From NCBI RefSeq assembly GCF_023218175.1, contig NZ_JALPTH010000028.1:37662-101661 (forward strand): DNA of 64,000 nucleotides, given 5' to 3'. Shown here in pieces: positions 33,353-41,778 of the stretch. The stretch's first letter is position 1. Each line of letters begins with the position of its first letter. The DNA is from Streptomyces lichenis. GTDB lineage: Bacteria > Actinomycetota > Actinomycetes > Streptomycetales > Streptomycetaceae. The notes beneath the pieces were generated by a model. It did no database searches, had not been told where the DNA came from, and saw only the letters and a program-made list of their open reading frames with translations. Both the position numbers and the translations under genes were made by a program.

Positions 33353-33781
33353 ATGTCCGGTCCCCATGTCATCCGCGGTTCGGTCTGCCTGCCCGAGGCC
33401 GAGCTCCAGTGGCGCTTCTCTCGTTCCTCCGGGCCGGGCGGCCAGCACGTCAACACCAGCGACTCCCAGGTGGAGCTGCGCTTCGACCTGGCGCGCACCG
33501 AGGCGCTGCCGCCGGTGTGGAAGGAGCGCGCCCTGCGGCGGCTGGAGGGGCGGCTGGTGGGCGGGGTGGTCTCGGTACGCGCCTCGGAGCACCGTTCGCA
33601 GTGGCGCAACCGCGAGACCGCCGCCGTACGGCTGGCCGCGCTGCTCGCCGAGGCGACCGCGCCGCCGCCCCGGCCGCGCCGGCCCACCAAGGTGCCGCGG
33701 GGGATCAACGAGCGACGGCTGCGGGAGAAGAAGCAGCGCTCCCAGACCAAGCGCGGCCGCTCGCCCAAGGACTGGGGCTGA
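33353..33781 (+). CDS. arfB: Alternative ribosome-rescue factor ArfB (peptidyl-tRNA hydrolase)
   Basis: 142 residues. RF1/RF2-type domain with the catalytic SGPGGQHVNTSDSQVELRFDL (GGQ at residues 29-31), followed by a basic C-terminal tail (KKQRSQTKRGRSPKDW) that inserts into the empty mRNA channel of stalled ribosomes. It lacks stop-codon-reading domains, as expected. GGAGGAC directly precedes the ATG at 33353; an ATG 9 nt upstream (33344) is an alternative. Its last codons are copied in the tandem repeat that follows. Confidence 0.9.
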   Translation: MSGPHVIRGSVCLPEAELQWRFSRSSGPGGQHVNTSDSQVELRFDLARTEALPPVWKERALRRLEGRLVGGVVSVRASEHRSQWRNRETAAVRLAALLAEATAPPPRPRRPTKVPRGINERRLREKKQRSQTKRGRSPKDWG

Positions 33782-33870
33782 CCAGCCCGGGAGCGGGGCT
33801 GACCGGCGTATCCCGCGGACTGGCGCTGACCGGCGTATCTCGTGGACTGGCGCTGACCGGCGTATCCCCA
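33770..33870. repeat. 27-bp tandem repeat spanning the arfB stop codon
   Basis: About four copies, the last three close to GACTGGCGCTGACCGGCGTA plus 7 further bases. The first, degenerate copy contains the arfB stop (GACTGGGGCTGACC). It fills the gap between convergent genes and probably arose by duplication of the arfB 3' end. Confidence 0.75.
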
Positions 33871-33884
33871 CCCCGTCCCCATGC

Positions 33885-34385
33885 CTACCCCAGGTGGTGG
33901 TAGCGGCCGCGGAAGTAGGTCAGCGGCCTGGCCTCCGGGGCAGGCAGCTCGGTGGCGAGCACCCGGCCGATGACCAGGGTGTGGTCGCCCGCCGCCACCC
34001 GCTCATGGGTACGGCACTCCAGCGTGGCCAGCGAGCCCGCCAGCAGCGGCGCCCCGCTCGCCGGGCCGCGCCCGTGCGGGACGTCCGCGAACAGCAGTCG
34101 GTCGCTGACCCGGCCCTTCATGCTGAACCGGCCGGCCACCTGCCGCTGGGCCTCGGAGAGCACCGACACGCCCCACAGCGGCTGCTCGGCCAGCAGATCG
34201 TCCATCCGGGAGCCGTTGCGCAGGCTCACCAGCACCAGCGGCGGGTCCAGGGACACCGACAGGAAGGCCGTCGCCGTCATCCCGATGTCCTCGCCCCTCG
34301 GGCCCTCGTCCGGGTCATGGGCCGTCACCAGCACCACTCCGCCGGTCAGCCGGGACATCGCGGCACGGAACTCCTCGTCGCTCAC
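33885..34385 (-). CDS. Flavin reductase-like FMN-binding protein
   Basis: 166 residues, split-barrel flavin-reductase fold: FRAAMSRLTGGVVLVTAHD, GEDIGMTATAFLSVSLDPPL (FMN phosphate region), LVLVSLRNGSRMDDLL, WGVSVLSEAQRQVAGRFSMKG, then RPLTYFRGRYHHLG at the end. Such proteins supply reduced FMN to two-component monooxygenases or act as NAD(P)H:FMN oxidoreductases. The start is uncertain. GTG 34385 is used although AGGGG is almost adjacent; the frame is open at least 30 codons upstream. No partner monooxygenase is next to it. Confidence 0.8.
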   Translation of the reverse strand: MSDEEFRAAMSRLTGGVVLVTAHDPDEGPRGEDIGMTATAFLSVSLDPPLVLVSLRNGSRMDDLLAEQPLWGVSVLSEAQRQVAGRFSMKGRVSDRLLFADVPHGRGPASGAPLLAGSLATLECRTHERVAAGDHTLVIGRVLATELPAPEARPLTYFRGRYHHLG

Positions 34386-34578
34386 CCCCTCAGCATGCCC
34401 GCCGCGCGGGTCACCGGCGGCGGTGGGGGACTGGGACGCGGTGGTGGTCGATGAGGGCAGCACACCGGGAACGCTAACCGGGGCCCCGAACGCCCGCATC
34501 GGGCCGAAGGACCAGCCGGGACCTAGGTCGCAGGGGCGAGAGGGGTGCCGGGGGCGGGGGAGGGGGGCGGGCTGGGGG

Positions 34579-35721
34579 TCAGGGCACCGCCAGCCGGTAG
34601 CCGCGTTTGGGGACGGTGCGGATGAGCTTGCCGTGCGGGCCCAGGGAGGTGCGCAGGCGGGCGATCGCGGTCTCCACGGCGTGCTCGTCCGCCGGGGTGT
34701 CGGGCCAGGCGCGGCGGAGCAGTTCGGCGCGGCTGAGCACCCAGCCGGGCTTGTCGGCCAGCGCCCGCAGCAGGGCCGCGCCCTTCGGGGAGAGCCAGTG
34801 GCTGGTGCCGTCGGCCAGCAGCGCGTTGCCCTGGAGGACGAGTGTGCGGTCGCCCAGGTCCAGGGTGCGGCGGCCGTGGGCGGGCAGGGTCTCGGTGAGG
34901 GTGCGCACCAGCGCGCCGAGCCGGCCCCGGCCGGGCCAGACGGCCGGCAGTCCGGCGTCCAGCAGCGGCCGGGCGCAGACGGGGCCGACGCAGACCGGCA
35001 GCACATCGGCGGCCATCGCCTCCAGCAGCCGCTCCCGCAGCCCGTCGGCGGCCGCGATCTCCAGCAGGGCGGTGACGGCGGGCGCGCTGGTGAAGGTGAG
35101 CGCGTGCACCTCGCGGCGTACGGTCTGCTCGACCAGCCGGCGCACCGGCCCCGGGTCCTCCGGCGGCGCCCACCGGTAGACCGGCACCGGGACGACCTCG
35201 GCGCCCCGTTCCCGTAGCGCCGCGGTGAACGCGGTGAGCGGCAGGCCGTGTTCCTGCACCGCGATCCGGCGGCCGGCCAGCGGGCGGGCCAGCAGCCAGG
35301 TCAGCAGTTCGCCGGTGGCCTCGCTTTCGGGCGCGTACGTCTCGTCCAGCCCGCTCGCCCGCACCGCGCCGGTCGCCTTGCGGCCGCGGGACAGCACGGC
35401 GGCACCCCGGCAGGCGGCGGCCAGCGCGGCGCCGTGGCCCCAGCCCTCGGCCGCGCTCATCCAGCCGCGCCAGCCCACCCCGGTGGTCGCCACCACATAG
35501 TCGAGCGGCGCGCTCAGGCACCGCTCGGTCGCCCGGCGCAGCGCCCCGTCGTCCTCCAGCGGCAGGATGCGCAGCGCCGGGGCCTTGACCACCCGGGCCC
35601 CGCAGCGGGTCAGCAGCGCCACCAGCTCCTCGCGCCGGCGCGCGGCGGTCACCCCGACGGTGAAGCCGGTCAGCGGGCCGTCGGTCGGGGTGAGGTCAGC
35701 GGAGGTGCCCGAAATGCCCAT
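34579..35721 (-). CDS. Uroporphyrinogen-III synthase domain fused to a winged helix, NnaR-like regulator
   Basis: 380 residues. Residues 18-270 form a HemD-like domain: GFTVGVTAARRREELVALLTR, then the hinge and second half (RRIAVQEHGLPLTAFTAALR, ALTFTSAPAVTALLEIAA, VCVGPVCARPLLDAGL). Residues 285-378 are an OmpR/PhoB-type winged helix (WLSPKGAALLRALADKPGWV, VETAIARLRTSLGPHGKLIR, VPKRGYRLAVP). In mycobacteria and Streptomyces this architecture is the NnaR regulator of nitrate/nitrite assimilation. HemD tyrosine and Ser/Thr active-site positions are only partly kept, so regulation rather than catalysis is the likely role. No nas genes are seen here. Confidence 0.85.
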   Translation of the reverse strand: MGISGTSADLTPTDGPLTGFTVGVTAARRREELVALLTRCGARVVKAPALRILPLEDDGALRRATERCLSAPLDYVVATTGVGWRGWMSAAEGWGHGAALAAACRGAAVLSRGRKATGAVRASGLDETYAPESEATGELLTWLLARPLAGRRIAVQEHGLPLTAFTAALRERGAEVVPVPVYRWAPPEDPGPVRRLVEQTVRREVHALTFTSAPAVTALLEIAAADGLRERLLEAMAADVLPVCVGPVCARPLLDAGLPAVWPGRGRLGALVRTLTETLPAHGRRTLDLGDRTLVLQGNALLADGTSHWLSPKGAALLRALADKPGWVLSRAELLRRAWPDTPADEHAVETAIARLRTSLGPHGKLIRTVPKRGYRLAVP

Positions 35722-35805
35722 GGACCAGAGGCTGGGCCCGCGGCGTTACCGGGACGTTGCTCGGATGTCACATACGGGTGAGACAACCGCTCCGTTGCGT
35801 TACGG

Positions 35806-35974
35806 CTGATGTCCTCCACCGCACCGCACCGGGCGACTGATGTCCTCCACCACGGATACGCCCCGCGGGTCGTCCGGGCTCGGCCCCGGCCCGCGACCGA
35901 TTCAGCGCGGGCGGAACGCGACGCCCGCGACCGCCGCCGAGGCCGACCCGGCACGGGCGGAACGCGACGCCCGC
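35806..35974. repeat. Two pairs of direct repeats in the cdgB upstream region
   Basis: CTGATGTCCTCCACC occurs at 35806-35820 and 35837-35851. A 21-nt repeat starting CGGGCGGAACGCGACGCCC occurs at 35908-35928 and 35954-35974. Both lie in the 461-bp gap (35722-36182) between the divergent HemD-type and cdgB genes. No gene was found in this gap. Confidence 0.7.
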
Positions 35975-36038
35975 TGCCACCCCGCCCCCATGCGTTCTCC
36001 CCGACCCATGGCATCGTGACCCATCTCATGTGATCATC

Positions 36039-36056
36039 CTGTGACTTGAGTCACAG
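36039..36056. promoter_or_regulatory. BldD-like box upstream of cdgB
   Basis: CTGTGACTTGAGTCACAG is a near-perfect palindrome with GTGAC and GTCAC half-sites spaced by 4 nt, as in BldD targets. It lies 127 bp before the cdgB start. BldD is the c-di-GMP-bound repressor of development, and S. coelicolor cdgB is a known BldD target. The core also matches a CRP-type TGTGA-N6-TCACA site. Confidence 0.6.
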
Positions 36057-36182
36057 AAGGCACATTTTGTTGACCCTGTGTACCGGGTGCGAAGCGCGCT
36101 GTGATTCAGTGGCGGAGACCGTGCAACACGATCGCCGATGAGAACACTGGAGTTGCTGTCGAGGTCTCGGGGAGAGCGAACA

Positions 36183-38000
36183 ATGGAGACCGAGTCGGAG
36201 CCGTACGTCCGCCTGGCCACCCTGCGGCAGCTGCATCAGGTCGTCGCCAACCTCAACACGGCCCGGAGCCTCGCCGACACGCTCCAGACCGTGGCCGACG
36301 GCATCCTCGCCGGACTCGGCTACGAACTCGCCTGCGTCAACCTCGTCCGCCCCGACGGTGACCTGGTCGTCGCCGCGTTCGCCGGCAGCCCCGCCGCCGA
36401 GGCGCTGATCACCGGCCGGGTCGGCTCCCGCCTCTCCTGGGAGCGCCGCCTGAGCATGGGGGAGGCCTGGGGCGAGCTGCGGTTCATACCGCACACCGAG
36501 GGCTGGGTCCTGATGGACGACGACGTGCCGCAGTGGCACACCGACGGCCCCGAACCCCGCTTCGCCGACGAGTGGCACCCGCACGACCGCCTCTACGCCC
36601 CGATGTACTCCCCCAGGCTCGGCTCCCCCCGCCCGGAGGGACCCGTACCGGGCAGCGGCCGCGAACTGCTCGGGGTGATATCCGTCGACCGCCCCCGCAA
36701 CGGCCGCCACCCCGGGCCCTGGGGGCAGGAGGCGCTCCAGATGTACGCCTCCCAGTCGGCCATAGCGATCAGCAACGCCCGCCTCCGCTCCAACATGCAG
36801 CGCGCCCTGGTCCGGCTGGAGCGCGAGCAGCAGGCGCTGCGGGCCAGCGAGGAGTCCTTCCGCCAGGCCTTCGAGTACGCGCCCTCCGGCATGGCCATCG
36901 CCGAGCTCGGCGGCGACCAGCACGGCCGGCTGCTGCGGGCCAACGACGCGCTCTGCCGGCTGCTGGGCCGGCCCTCCTCGGTGATGCGGCGCTACTCCTT
37001 CGCCGACCTGGTCCACCCCGAGGACATCGGCACCCTGCTGCGCACCTCGCCCGAGGGCGGTCGCGCCGAGCTGCGGCTGGCCCGCCGGGACGGCTCCTAC
37101 GTCTGGGTGTCGCTGCGCAACTCGGTGGTCGCCGACACCGCCGACGGCCCCCGCTTCCTGCTCACCCATGTCGAGGACATCGAGGAGCGCAAGCGGCACG
37201 AGCTCCAGCTCGCCCACCGCGCCTCCCATGACGCGCTCACCGGCCTGCCCAACAGCGCCGAGCTGCGCTCCCGGCTGAGCGCCCGGCTCTGCGCCCGCCC
37301 CGGCGCCCTGCGCACCGCCGCCTACCCCGGCCCCCCGGCCGGCGCCGGCTACCAGCCCGGCTACCCGGAGGGCGCCGGGCAGGACGCCTACGACAGCGCG
37401 GAGGCCGGCGGCTACGGGCAGGAGTACGGCGAGCGGTACGGCGAGCCGTACGCCCCGGAACACGGCGACCACGGCCCGGAGTACGGGGCCCCGGGCGAGC
37501 ACGCCTACCGCGCCGGGGACGGCTTCGACTTCGCCGGGGCGGCCGGCCCGTACGACCACCATGTGCACTCCGTCGCCCCGGACGACGAGGTGGACGACGG
37601 GACCAAGGGGCTCGCGGTGCTCTTCTGCGACCTGGACGGCTTCAAGTCGATCAACGACCGGTTCGGCCACCACACCGGGGACGCGGTGCTGGTGGAGGTG
37701 GCCCGCCGGCTGAGCGCGGGCGTCCGGGACGGCGACACGGTGGCCCGGCTCGGCGGCGACGAGTTCGTGGTGCTCGCCGACGGCCTCGGCGCCGCGGACG
37801 CCTCCGACCTCGCCGTCCGGCTGCGCAACTCGATCATCCCGCCGATCCGGGTGGACGGCCGGGCGGTCCGGGTGGGGGCCAGTTTCGGCATCGGCTGGGC
37901 GGAGTGCGGGATGACCGTCGAGGAGGTGCTGAACTCCGCTGATCAGCGGATGTACGTCGAGAAGCGCTCCCGCTCCAAGATCCACCGCCGCGCCGGCTAG
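36183..38000 (+). CDS. cdgB: Diguanylate cyclase, GAF-PAS-GGDEF (CdgB-like)
   Basis: 605 residues. GAF domain about 12-195 (LHQVVANLNTARSLADTLQT ... LLGVISVDRPRNG), PAS/PAC domain about 223-345 (SEESFRQAFEYAPSGMAIAE ... VEDIEERKRH), GGDEF domain 346-600 with LFCDLDGFKSINDRFGHHTG and the intact active site GGDEF (524-528). An inhibitory I-site RDGD (515-518) is 5 residues before it. So the enzyme should make c-di-GMP and be product-inhibited. Unusual: about 100 residues rich in Gly, Tyr, Glu and Pro (about 375-475) are inserted between the first GGDEF helix (LTGLPNSAELRSRLSARLC) and the LAVLFCDLDG strand. Start ATG 36183 has GGGGAGAG upstream. The BldD-like box links it to developmental control. 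Confidence 0.9.
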   Translation: METESEPYVRLATLRQLHQVVANLNTARSLADTLQTVADGILAGLGYELACVNLVRPDGDLVVAAFAGSPAAEALITGRVGSRLSWERRLSMGEAWGELRFIPHTEGWVLMDDDVPQWHTDGPEPRFADEWHPHDRLYAPMYSPRLGSPRPEGPVPGSGRELLGVISVDRPRNGRHPGPWGQEALQMYASQSAIAISNARLRSNMQRALVRLEREQQALRASEESFRQAFEYAPSGMAIAELGGDQHGRLLRANDALCRLLGRPSSVMRRYSFADLVHPEDIGTLLRTSPEGGRAELRLARRDGSYVWVSLRNSVVADTADGPRFLLTHVEDIEERKRHELQLAHRASHDALTGLPNSAELRSRLSARLCARPGALRTAAYPGPPAGAGYQPGYPEGAGQDAYDSAEAGGYGQEYGERYGEPYAPEHGDHGPEYGAPGEHAYRAGDGFDFAGAAGPYDHHVHSVAPDDEVDDGTKGLAVLFCDLDGFKSINDRFGHHTGDAVLVEVARRLSAGVRDGDTVARLGGDEFVVLADGLGAADASDLAVRLRNSIIPPIRVDGRAVRVGASFGIGWAECGMTVEEVLNSADQRMYVEKRSRSKIHRRAG

Positions 38001-38108
38001 CCCCCGTCCGCCTCCCACCCCCTCTCTGAGCAGAGAACGGGCTAGCCCATACGAGGTAGGCTCGGTCGCTCGGTGAGGGTTGTCGATCAGGGTGAGGAGT
38101 GACCAGGG

Positions 38109-39197
38109 ATGGCTGCCGGTGACAACGGCGCACCCCACGGCGGGCCCCAGGGCGCGAGTACGCCGGAGGACGACGATCCGTTCGGCTACCTCTACGCCGA
38201 CGGGCAGGCCGCGGGCGCGCAGCCACCGGGCCAGGGCGGCTACGGCTACCCCGGTCCCACCGCCCAGCCCGGTCGGCCCCGGACCTCGTACAACCAGGTC
38301 AGGGCGGTCGGCGAGCGCCAGTACGGCTACCCCGCGGCGCAGTCCGGCCAGGCCCGCGGAGGCTACGGCTACCCGCCCCCGGCCGCCGGCCAGGCCGCGT
38401 ACGGCCAGCAGCCCGGCTACGGGCAGGCCCCCGCCGCCCAGCCCCTCCCCCCGCAGCAGCCCTACGGCCAGCCGCACCCGCAGTACGCGGCCCCCGAGAC
38501 CTACCCCGGCGGCCCCCCGAACCGCCCCGCCCCCCAGGGCCCCCCGCCCGGGCGCGGCGGCCGGCGCGGCCCCAACACCAAGGGCCTGCTGATCGGCGCG
38601 ATCGCGGTCGTCCTGGTCGTGGTGGCCGGAATCACGGTCGCCCTGCTCACCAACGGCTCGGACAAGGACAAGGCCGGCGAGCAGGCCGCCCAGCCCTCCA
38701 CCGCCCCCGAGAAGCCCGGCGACACGTCCCCCACCGCCGAGCCCTCCCCCTCCGGCTCCAAGGCCGAGGAACCCGCCGAACTCCCCAAGCAGGACGCCGC
38801 CACCCTCCAACTCGGCGCCCCGGCCCAGCTGGGCACCGACACCCCGGGCGCCCAGGGCGTCAACGGCGCCTATGTGATGTTCAACGGCACCGGCGGCTCG
38901 GCCAGCTGGTCGGCGAAGGTCCCCGAGGACGGCGAGTACACCCTGTACATCACCTACTCGGTGCCCGGCAAGGACGCCAAGACCTCGCTGACCGTCAACG
39001 GCGAGCAGCCCCGCGGCATCAACATGAAGAACTTCGCCCACGCCAAGGAAGGCGACTGGGAGAAGGGCTGGACCCGCACCTACTCGTACGTGAACCTCAA
39101 GAAGGGTGACAACACCCTCAAGATGTCCTGCGAGCAGGGCGACACCTGCGACGCGTACATGGACCAGGTCTGGCTGGTGGAGGGCCGCGTCGAGTAG
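38109..39197 (+). CDS. Membrane-anchored protein with extracellular CBM35-like domain
   Basis: 362 residues. Residues 1-155 are a cytosolic Gly/Tyr/Pro/Gln-rich low-complexity region with repeated GYGYP units (at least three) and many PQQPYGQP-like pieces. A single membrane segment lies at 160-183 (GLLIGAIAVVLVVVAGITVALL), followed by a Pro/Ser/Glu linker and then a beta-sandwich of about 120 residues. The latter (NGAYVMFNGTGGSASWSAKV, YTLYITYSVPGKDAKTSLTV, MDQVWLVEG) fits a CBM35/CBM6-like carbohydrate-binding module. Topology N-in/C-out places the module at the cell wall. It follows cdgB by about 110 bp with its own promoter region. Confidence 0.78.
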   Translation: MAAGDNGAPHGGPQGASTPEDDDPFGYLYADGQAAGAQPPGQGGYGYPGPTAQPGRPRTSYNQVRAVGERQYGYPAAQSGQARGGYGYPPPAAGQAAYGQQPGYGQAPAAQPLPPQQPYGQPHPQYAAPETYPGGPPNRPAPQGPPPGRGGRRGPNTKGLLIGAIAVVLVVVAGITVALLTNGSDKDKAGEQAAQPSTAPEKPGDTSPTAEPSPSGSKAEEPAELPKQDAATLQLGAPAQLGTDTPGAQGVNGAYVMFNGTGGSASWSAKVPEDGEYTLYITYSVPGKDAKTSLTVNGEQPRGINMKNFAHAKEGDWEKGWTRTYSYVNLKKGDNTLKMSCEQGDTCDAYMDQVWLVEGRVE

Positions 39198-39224
39198 CGG
39201 CCCCTTTCTCTCCCGGCGGCCGGC

Positions 39225-40151
39225 TCAGGCCGCCGCGGTGTCCTCCGCCACGGTGACCCGCTCCAGCAGCTCCCCGTAGGCGGCCCGGTCGAACTCGCCG
39301 GCCGCGGGGGCCAGCACAGTGGCGGCGGAGAGGGCGACCGCGCGGGCCAGCCGGTCCGGCCAGGGAAGCCCCTCAACCAGGGCGGACAGCAGCCCGGCCA
39401 CCGCGGAGTCGCCCGCCCCGGTGGGGTTGCCGCGCACCGCCTGGGGCGGAGTTGCCCGCCAGATGCCCTCCGGGGTGAGGGCCAGCAGCCCGTCCGGGCC
39501 GAGCGAGGCGACCACCGCGCGGGCGCCCCTGCGGCGGGCGTCCCGGGCGGCGCGCAGCGGCTCGCGGGAGCCAGTGAGCGCGGCCAGCTCGTCCGCGTTG
39601 GGCTTGACCAGGTCGGGGCGGGCGGCGAGGCCCCGGCGCAGGGGTTCGCCGCTGGTGTCCAGCAGCACCGGGACGCCGGCCGCGCGGGCGCGCCGCACCA
39701 GGTCCGCGTACGCCCCCACATGGATGCCCGGCGGCAGGCTGCCGCACAGCGCCACCGCCTCGGCGCCGGCCAGCAGCTCCTCGTACGCGCTGAGCAGCGC
39801 CGCCCACTCGCCCGCGGACACCTGCGGCCCGGGCTCGTTGAACTGCGTGGTGTCCCCGCTCGCCGAGTCGACCACGGCGACCGTGCGCCGGGTGGTGCCC
39901 TCGGCCGGGACGAGCGCGTCGCGCACCGGCAGCGGCGCCAGCAGCCGGCGCAGCGCCTCACCGGTGGGCCCGCCCGCGAAACCGGTGACCACGGCCTCGT
40001 GACCCAGCGCCGCGAGCACCCTGGCCACGTTGACGCCCTTGCCACCGGGCCGCTCGGCGACACCCCGCACCCGGTGCGAGCCGTGCGGCACGAGGGCGTC
40101 CACGGTGTAGGTGACGTCGAGCGCGGTGTTGAGCGTGACCGTGAGGATCAC
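39225..40151 (-). CDS. PfkB-family sugar-phosphate kinase (1-phosphofructokinase/LacC type)
   Basis: 308 residues from the GTG at 40151 (GGGGG 8 nt upstream). The N-terminus ILTVTLNTALDVTY and the following RPGGKGVNVARVLAALG (PfkB motif 1) are characteristic of the FruK/LacC subgroup. Motif 2 is GNPTGAGDSAVAGLLS with the catalytic Asp in GAGD. It phosphorylates a hexose-phosphate (fructose-1-phosphate or tagatose-6-phosphate) or a related sugar. Next to nagA/nagK, a role in aminosugar metabolism (for example tagatose pathway-like) is possible. The S. coelicolor homologue in this place is annotated only as a sugar kinase. Confidence 0.85.
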   Translation of the reverse strand: MILTVTLNTALDVTYTVDALVPHGSHRVRGVAERPGGKGVNVARVLAALGHEAVVTGFAGGPTGEALRRLLAPLPVRDALVPAEGTTRRTVAVVDSASGDTTQFNEPGPQVSAGEWAALLSAYEELLAGAEAVALCGSLPPGIHVGAYADLVRRARAAGVPVLLDTSGEPLRRGLAARPDLVKPNADELAALTGSREPLRAARDARRRGARAVVASLGPDGLLALTPEGIWRATPPQAVRGNPTGAGDSAVAGLLSALVEGLPWPDRLARAVALSAATVLAPAAGEFDRAAYGELLERVTVAEDTAAA

Positions 40152-40590
40152 CGGTGCACCCCCGAGACGTGCGCGACGACCCGAGACGTGCGCGCTGGCT
40201 TTTCGTATCGGGTTCTGATCATGCCAAACCGGAGCCGGTTGGCCCACCCCACCACCGCCGCCCGTGACGATCCACCGGCCCCGCGGGCGCCGCGGAAGGC
40301 CGCAGGGGCCGCGTGAGGAGGCGGGCCCGCGCGGCCGCGCCCCCCGCGCGTACAGCGCCTCGGCCGCCGCCCCGGCCCGTGCCGCCTCCTCGGCCCCGCG
40401 CGCGTACGGCCCCTCGGAACCGGATGCGTCGCTACGGGGCCGGGCACCCGCCCCGTGCCACCGGCGCCGCCGTCCAGAACCGACCGCCGCGCTGCCGGGG
40501 CGCCGCTAACGCGTTGCGGGGCAGGCCGTGCCCACCGGGCCCGGCGCGCCCCCGTAGCGTCCAGCGTGCCCCCGTACCCCCCAGCCGCCC
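40152..40590. other. Intergenic region without a supported gene
   Basis: 439 bp between the sugar kinase start and the nagA stop. It is dominated by GC-rich near-repeats (CCGCGCGTACAGCGCCTCGG versus CCGCGCGTACGGCCCCTCGG; CCCCCGTAGCGTCCAGCGTG and CCCCCGTACC nearby). No credible ORF, tRNA or terminator was seen. Confidence 0.6.
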
Positions 40591-41778
40591 TCAGACCCCC
40601 GCGGCCGCTTCCCGTCGGGGCTCCGGGGCCGTGGCGCCGCGCGGGGGGGCGACGACCCACTGGCCCTGGCGCATGACAGCCACCAGGGCGAAGTCCGCGT
40701 CCAGGACCACCAGGTCGGCGTCCTTGCCGGGTTCCAGGGAGCCGATGCGGTCGTCCAGGCCCAGCAGCCGGGCCGGGTTGGTGGAGACCGCGCGGACCAC
40801 GTCCTCCACCGGGAGGCCGTCCACGGTGACCGCGCGGCGGAAGGCGGCGTCCAGGGTGAGGGTGGACCCGGCGATCGAGCCGCCCTCGGCGAGCCGGGCG
40901 ACCCCGTCGCGTACCTCGACCTCCAGCGGGCCCAGCCGGTAGAGCCCGTCGCCGAAGCCGGCCGCGTCCATCGCGTCGGTGATGAAGGCGACGCGCCCCG
41001 CGCCCGCCCGGTGGAAGGCCAGCTCCAGCGCCGCCGGATGCAGATGCACCCCGTCGTTGATCAGCTCGACGGTGACCCGCTCGTCCTCCAGCAGCGCCGC
41101 GATCGGCCCGGGCGCGCGGTGCCCGAGCGGGGGCATGGCGTTGAAGAGGTGGGTGGCGACCGTCGCGCCCGCGTCGATGGCCTCCCTCGTCTGCTCGTAG
41201 GTCGCGTCGGTGTGCCCCACCGCGGCGATCACGCCCTGCTCGGCCAGCATCCGCACCGAGTCGAGGCCGCCGGGCAGCTCCGTGGCCAGGGTGACCATCC
41301 GGGCGTGGCCGCGGGCCGCGTCCACCAGCTTGCGGACCTCCGCCGGGTCCGGGTAGCGCAGCAGCTGCTCGCTGTGCGCGCCCTTGCGGCAGGGCGAGAT
41401 GAACGGCCCCTCGAAGTGCACCCCCGCCAGGTCGCCCTGCTCGGCCAGCTCGGCCAGCTCCCCGGCCCGGTGGGCGAGGAAGTCCAGCTCCCCGGTGACG
41501 GTGGAGGCGACCAGCGTGGTGGTGCCGTGCCGGCGGTGGGTCTCGACGCCCTTCAGGACCTCCTCCAACGTGCCGGAGGTGAAGGACGCCCCGCCGCCGC
41601 CGTGGTTGTGCAGGTCCACGAAGCCGGGGACGATCCAGTGCCCGGCCAGGTCGTACGCGGGCGCGCCCGCCGGGGCGTGCTCGGCGATCCGGGAGCCCTC
41701 GACGACCACCCGCCCGTTCTCGACGGTCCCGCCCGGCAGCACCACACGGGCGCCGGTGAGAACTGTGTGATCGGCCAT
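40591..41778 (-). CDS. nagA: N-acetylglucosamine-6-phosphate deacetylase NagA
   Basis: 395 residues from the ATG at 41778. Amidohydrolase fold: DLHNHGGGGASFTSGT near residue 57 (metal-site region), GVHFEGPFISPCRKGAH near 125 (catalytic-site Glu), VGHTDATYEQTREAIDAGAT (His) and THLFNAMPPLGHR (His), and FITDAMDAAGFGDG with the catalytic Asp. It removes the acetyl group from GlcNAc-6-P, giving GlcN-6-P for NagB. It overlaps the ROK kinase stop by 1 nt (TGATG), so nagK-nagA is an operon. Both are controlled from the DasR-type site 42765-42780. Confidence 0.95.
   Translation of the reverse strand: MADHTVLTGARVVLPGGTVENGRVVVEGSRIAEHAPAGAPAYDLAGHWIVPGFVDLHNHGGGGASFTSGTLEEVLKGVETHRRHGTTTLVASTVTGELDFLAHRAGELAELAEQGDLAGVHFEGPFISPCRKGAHSEQLLRYPDPAEVRKLVDAARGHARMVTLATELPGGLDSVRMLAEQGVIAAVGHTDATYEQTREAIDAGATVATHLFNAMPPLGHRAPGPIAALLEDERVTVELINDGVHLHPAALELAFHRAGAGRVAFITDAMDAAGFGDGLYRLGPLEVEVRDGVARLAEGGSIAGSTLTLDAAFRRAVTVDGLPVEDVVRAVSTNPARLLGLDDRIGSLEPGKDADLVVLDADFALVAVMRQGQWVVAPPRGATAPEPRREAAAGV

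Noticed and set aside
36051..39041. 996-codon open frame on the minus strand
   Set aside because: It is antisense to cdgB and the CBM35-type gene and results from GC-rich codon bias; composition is repeats of Gly, Val and Leu with no domains.
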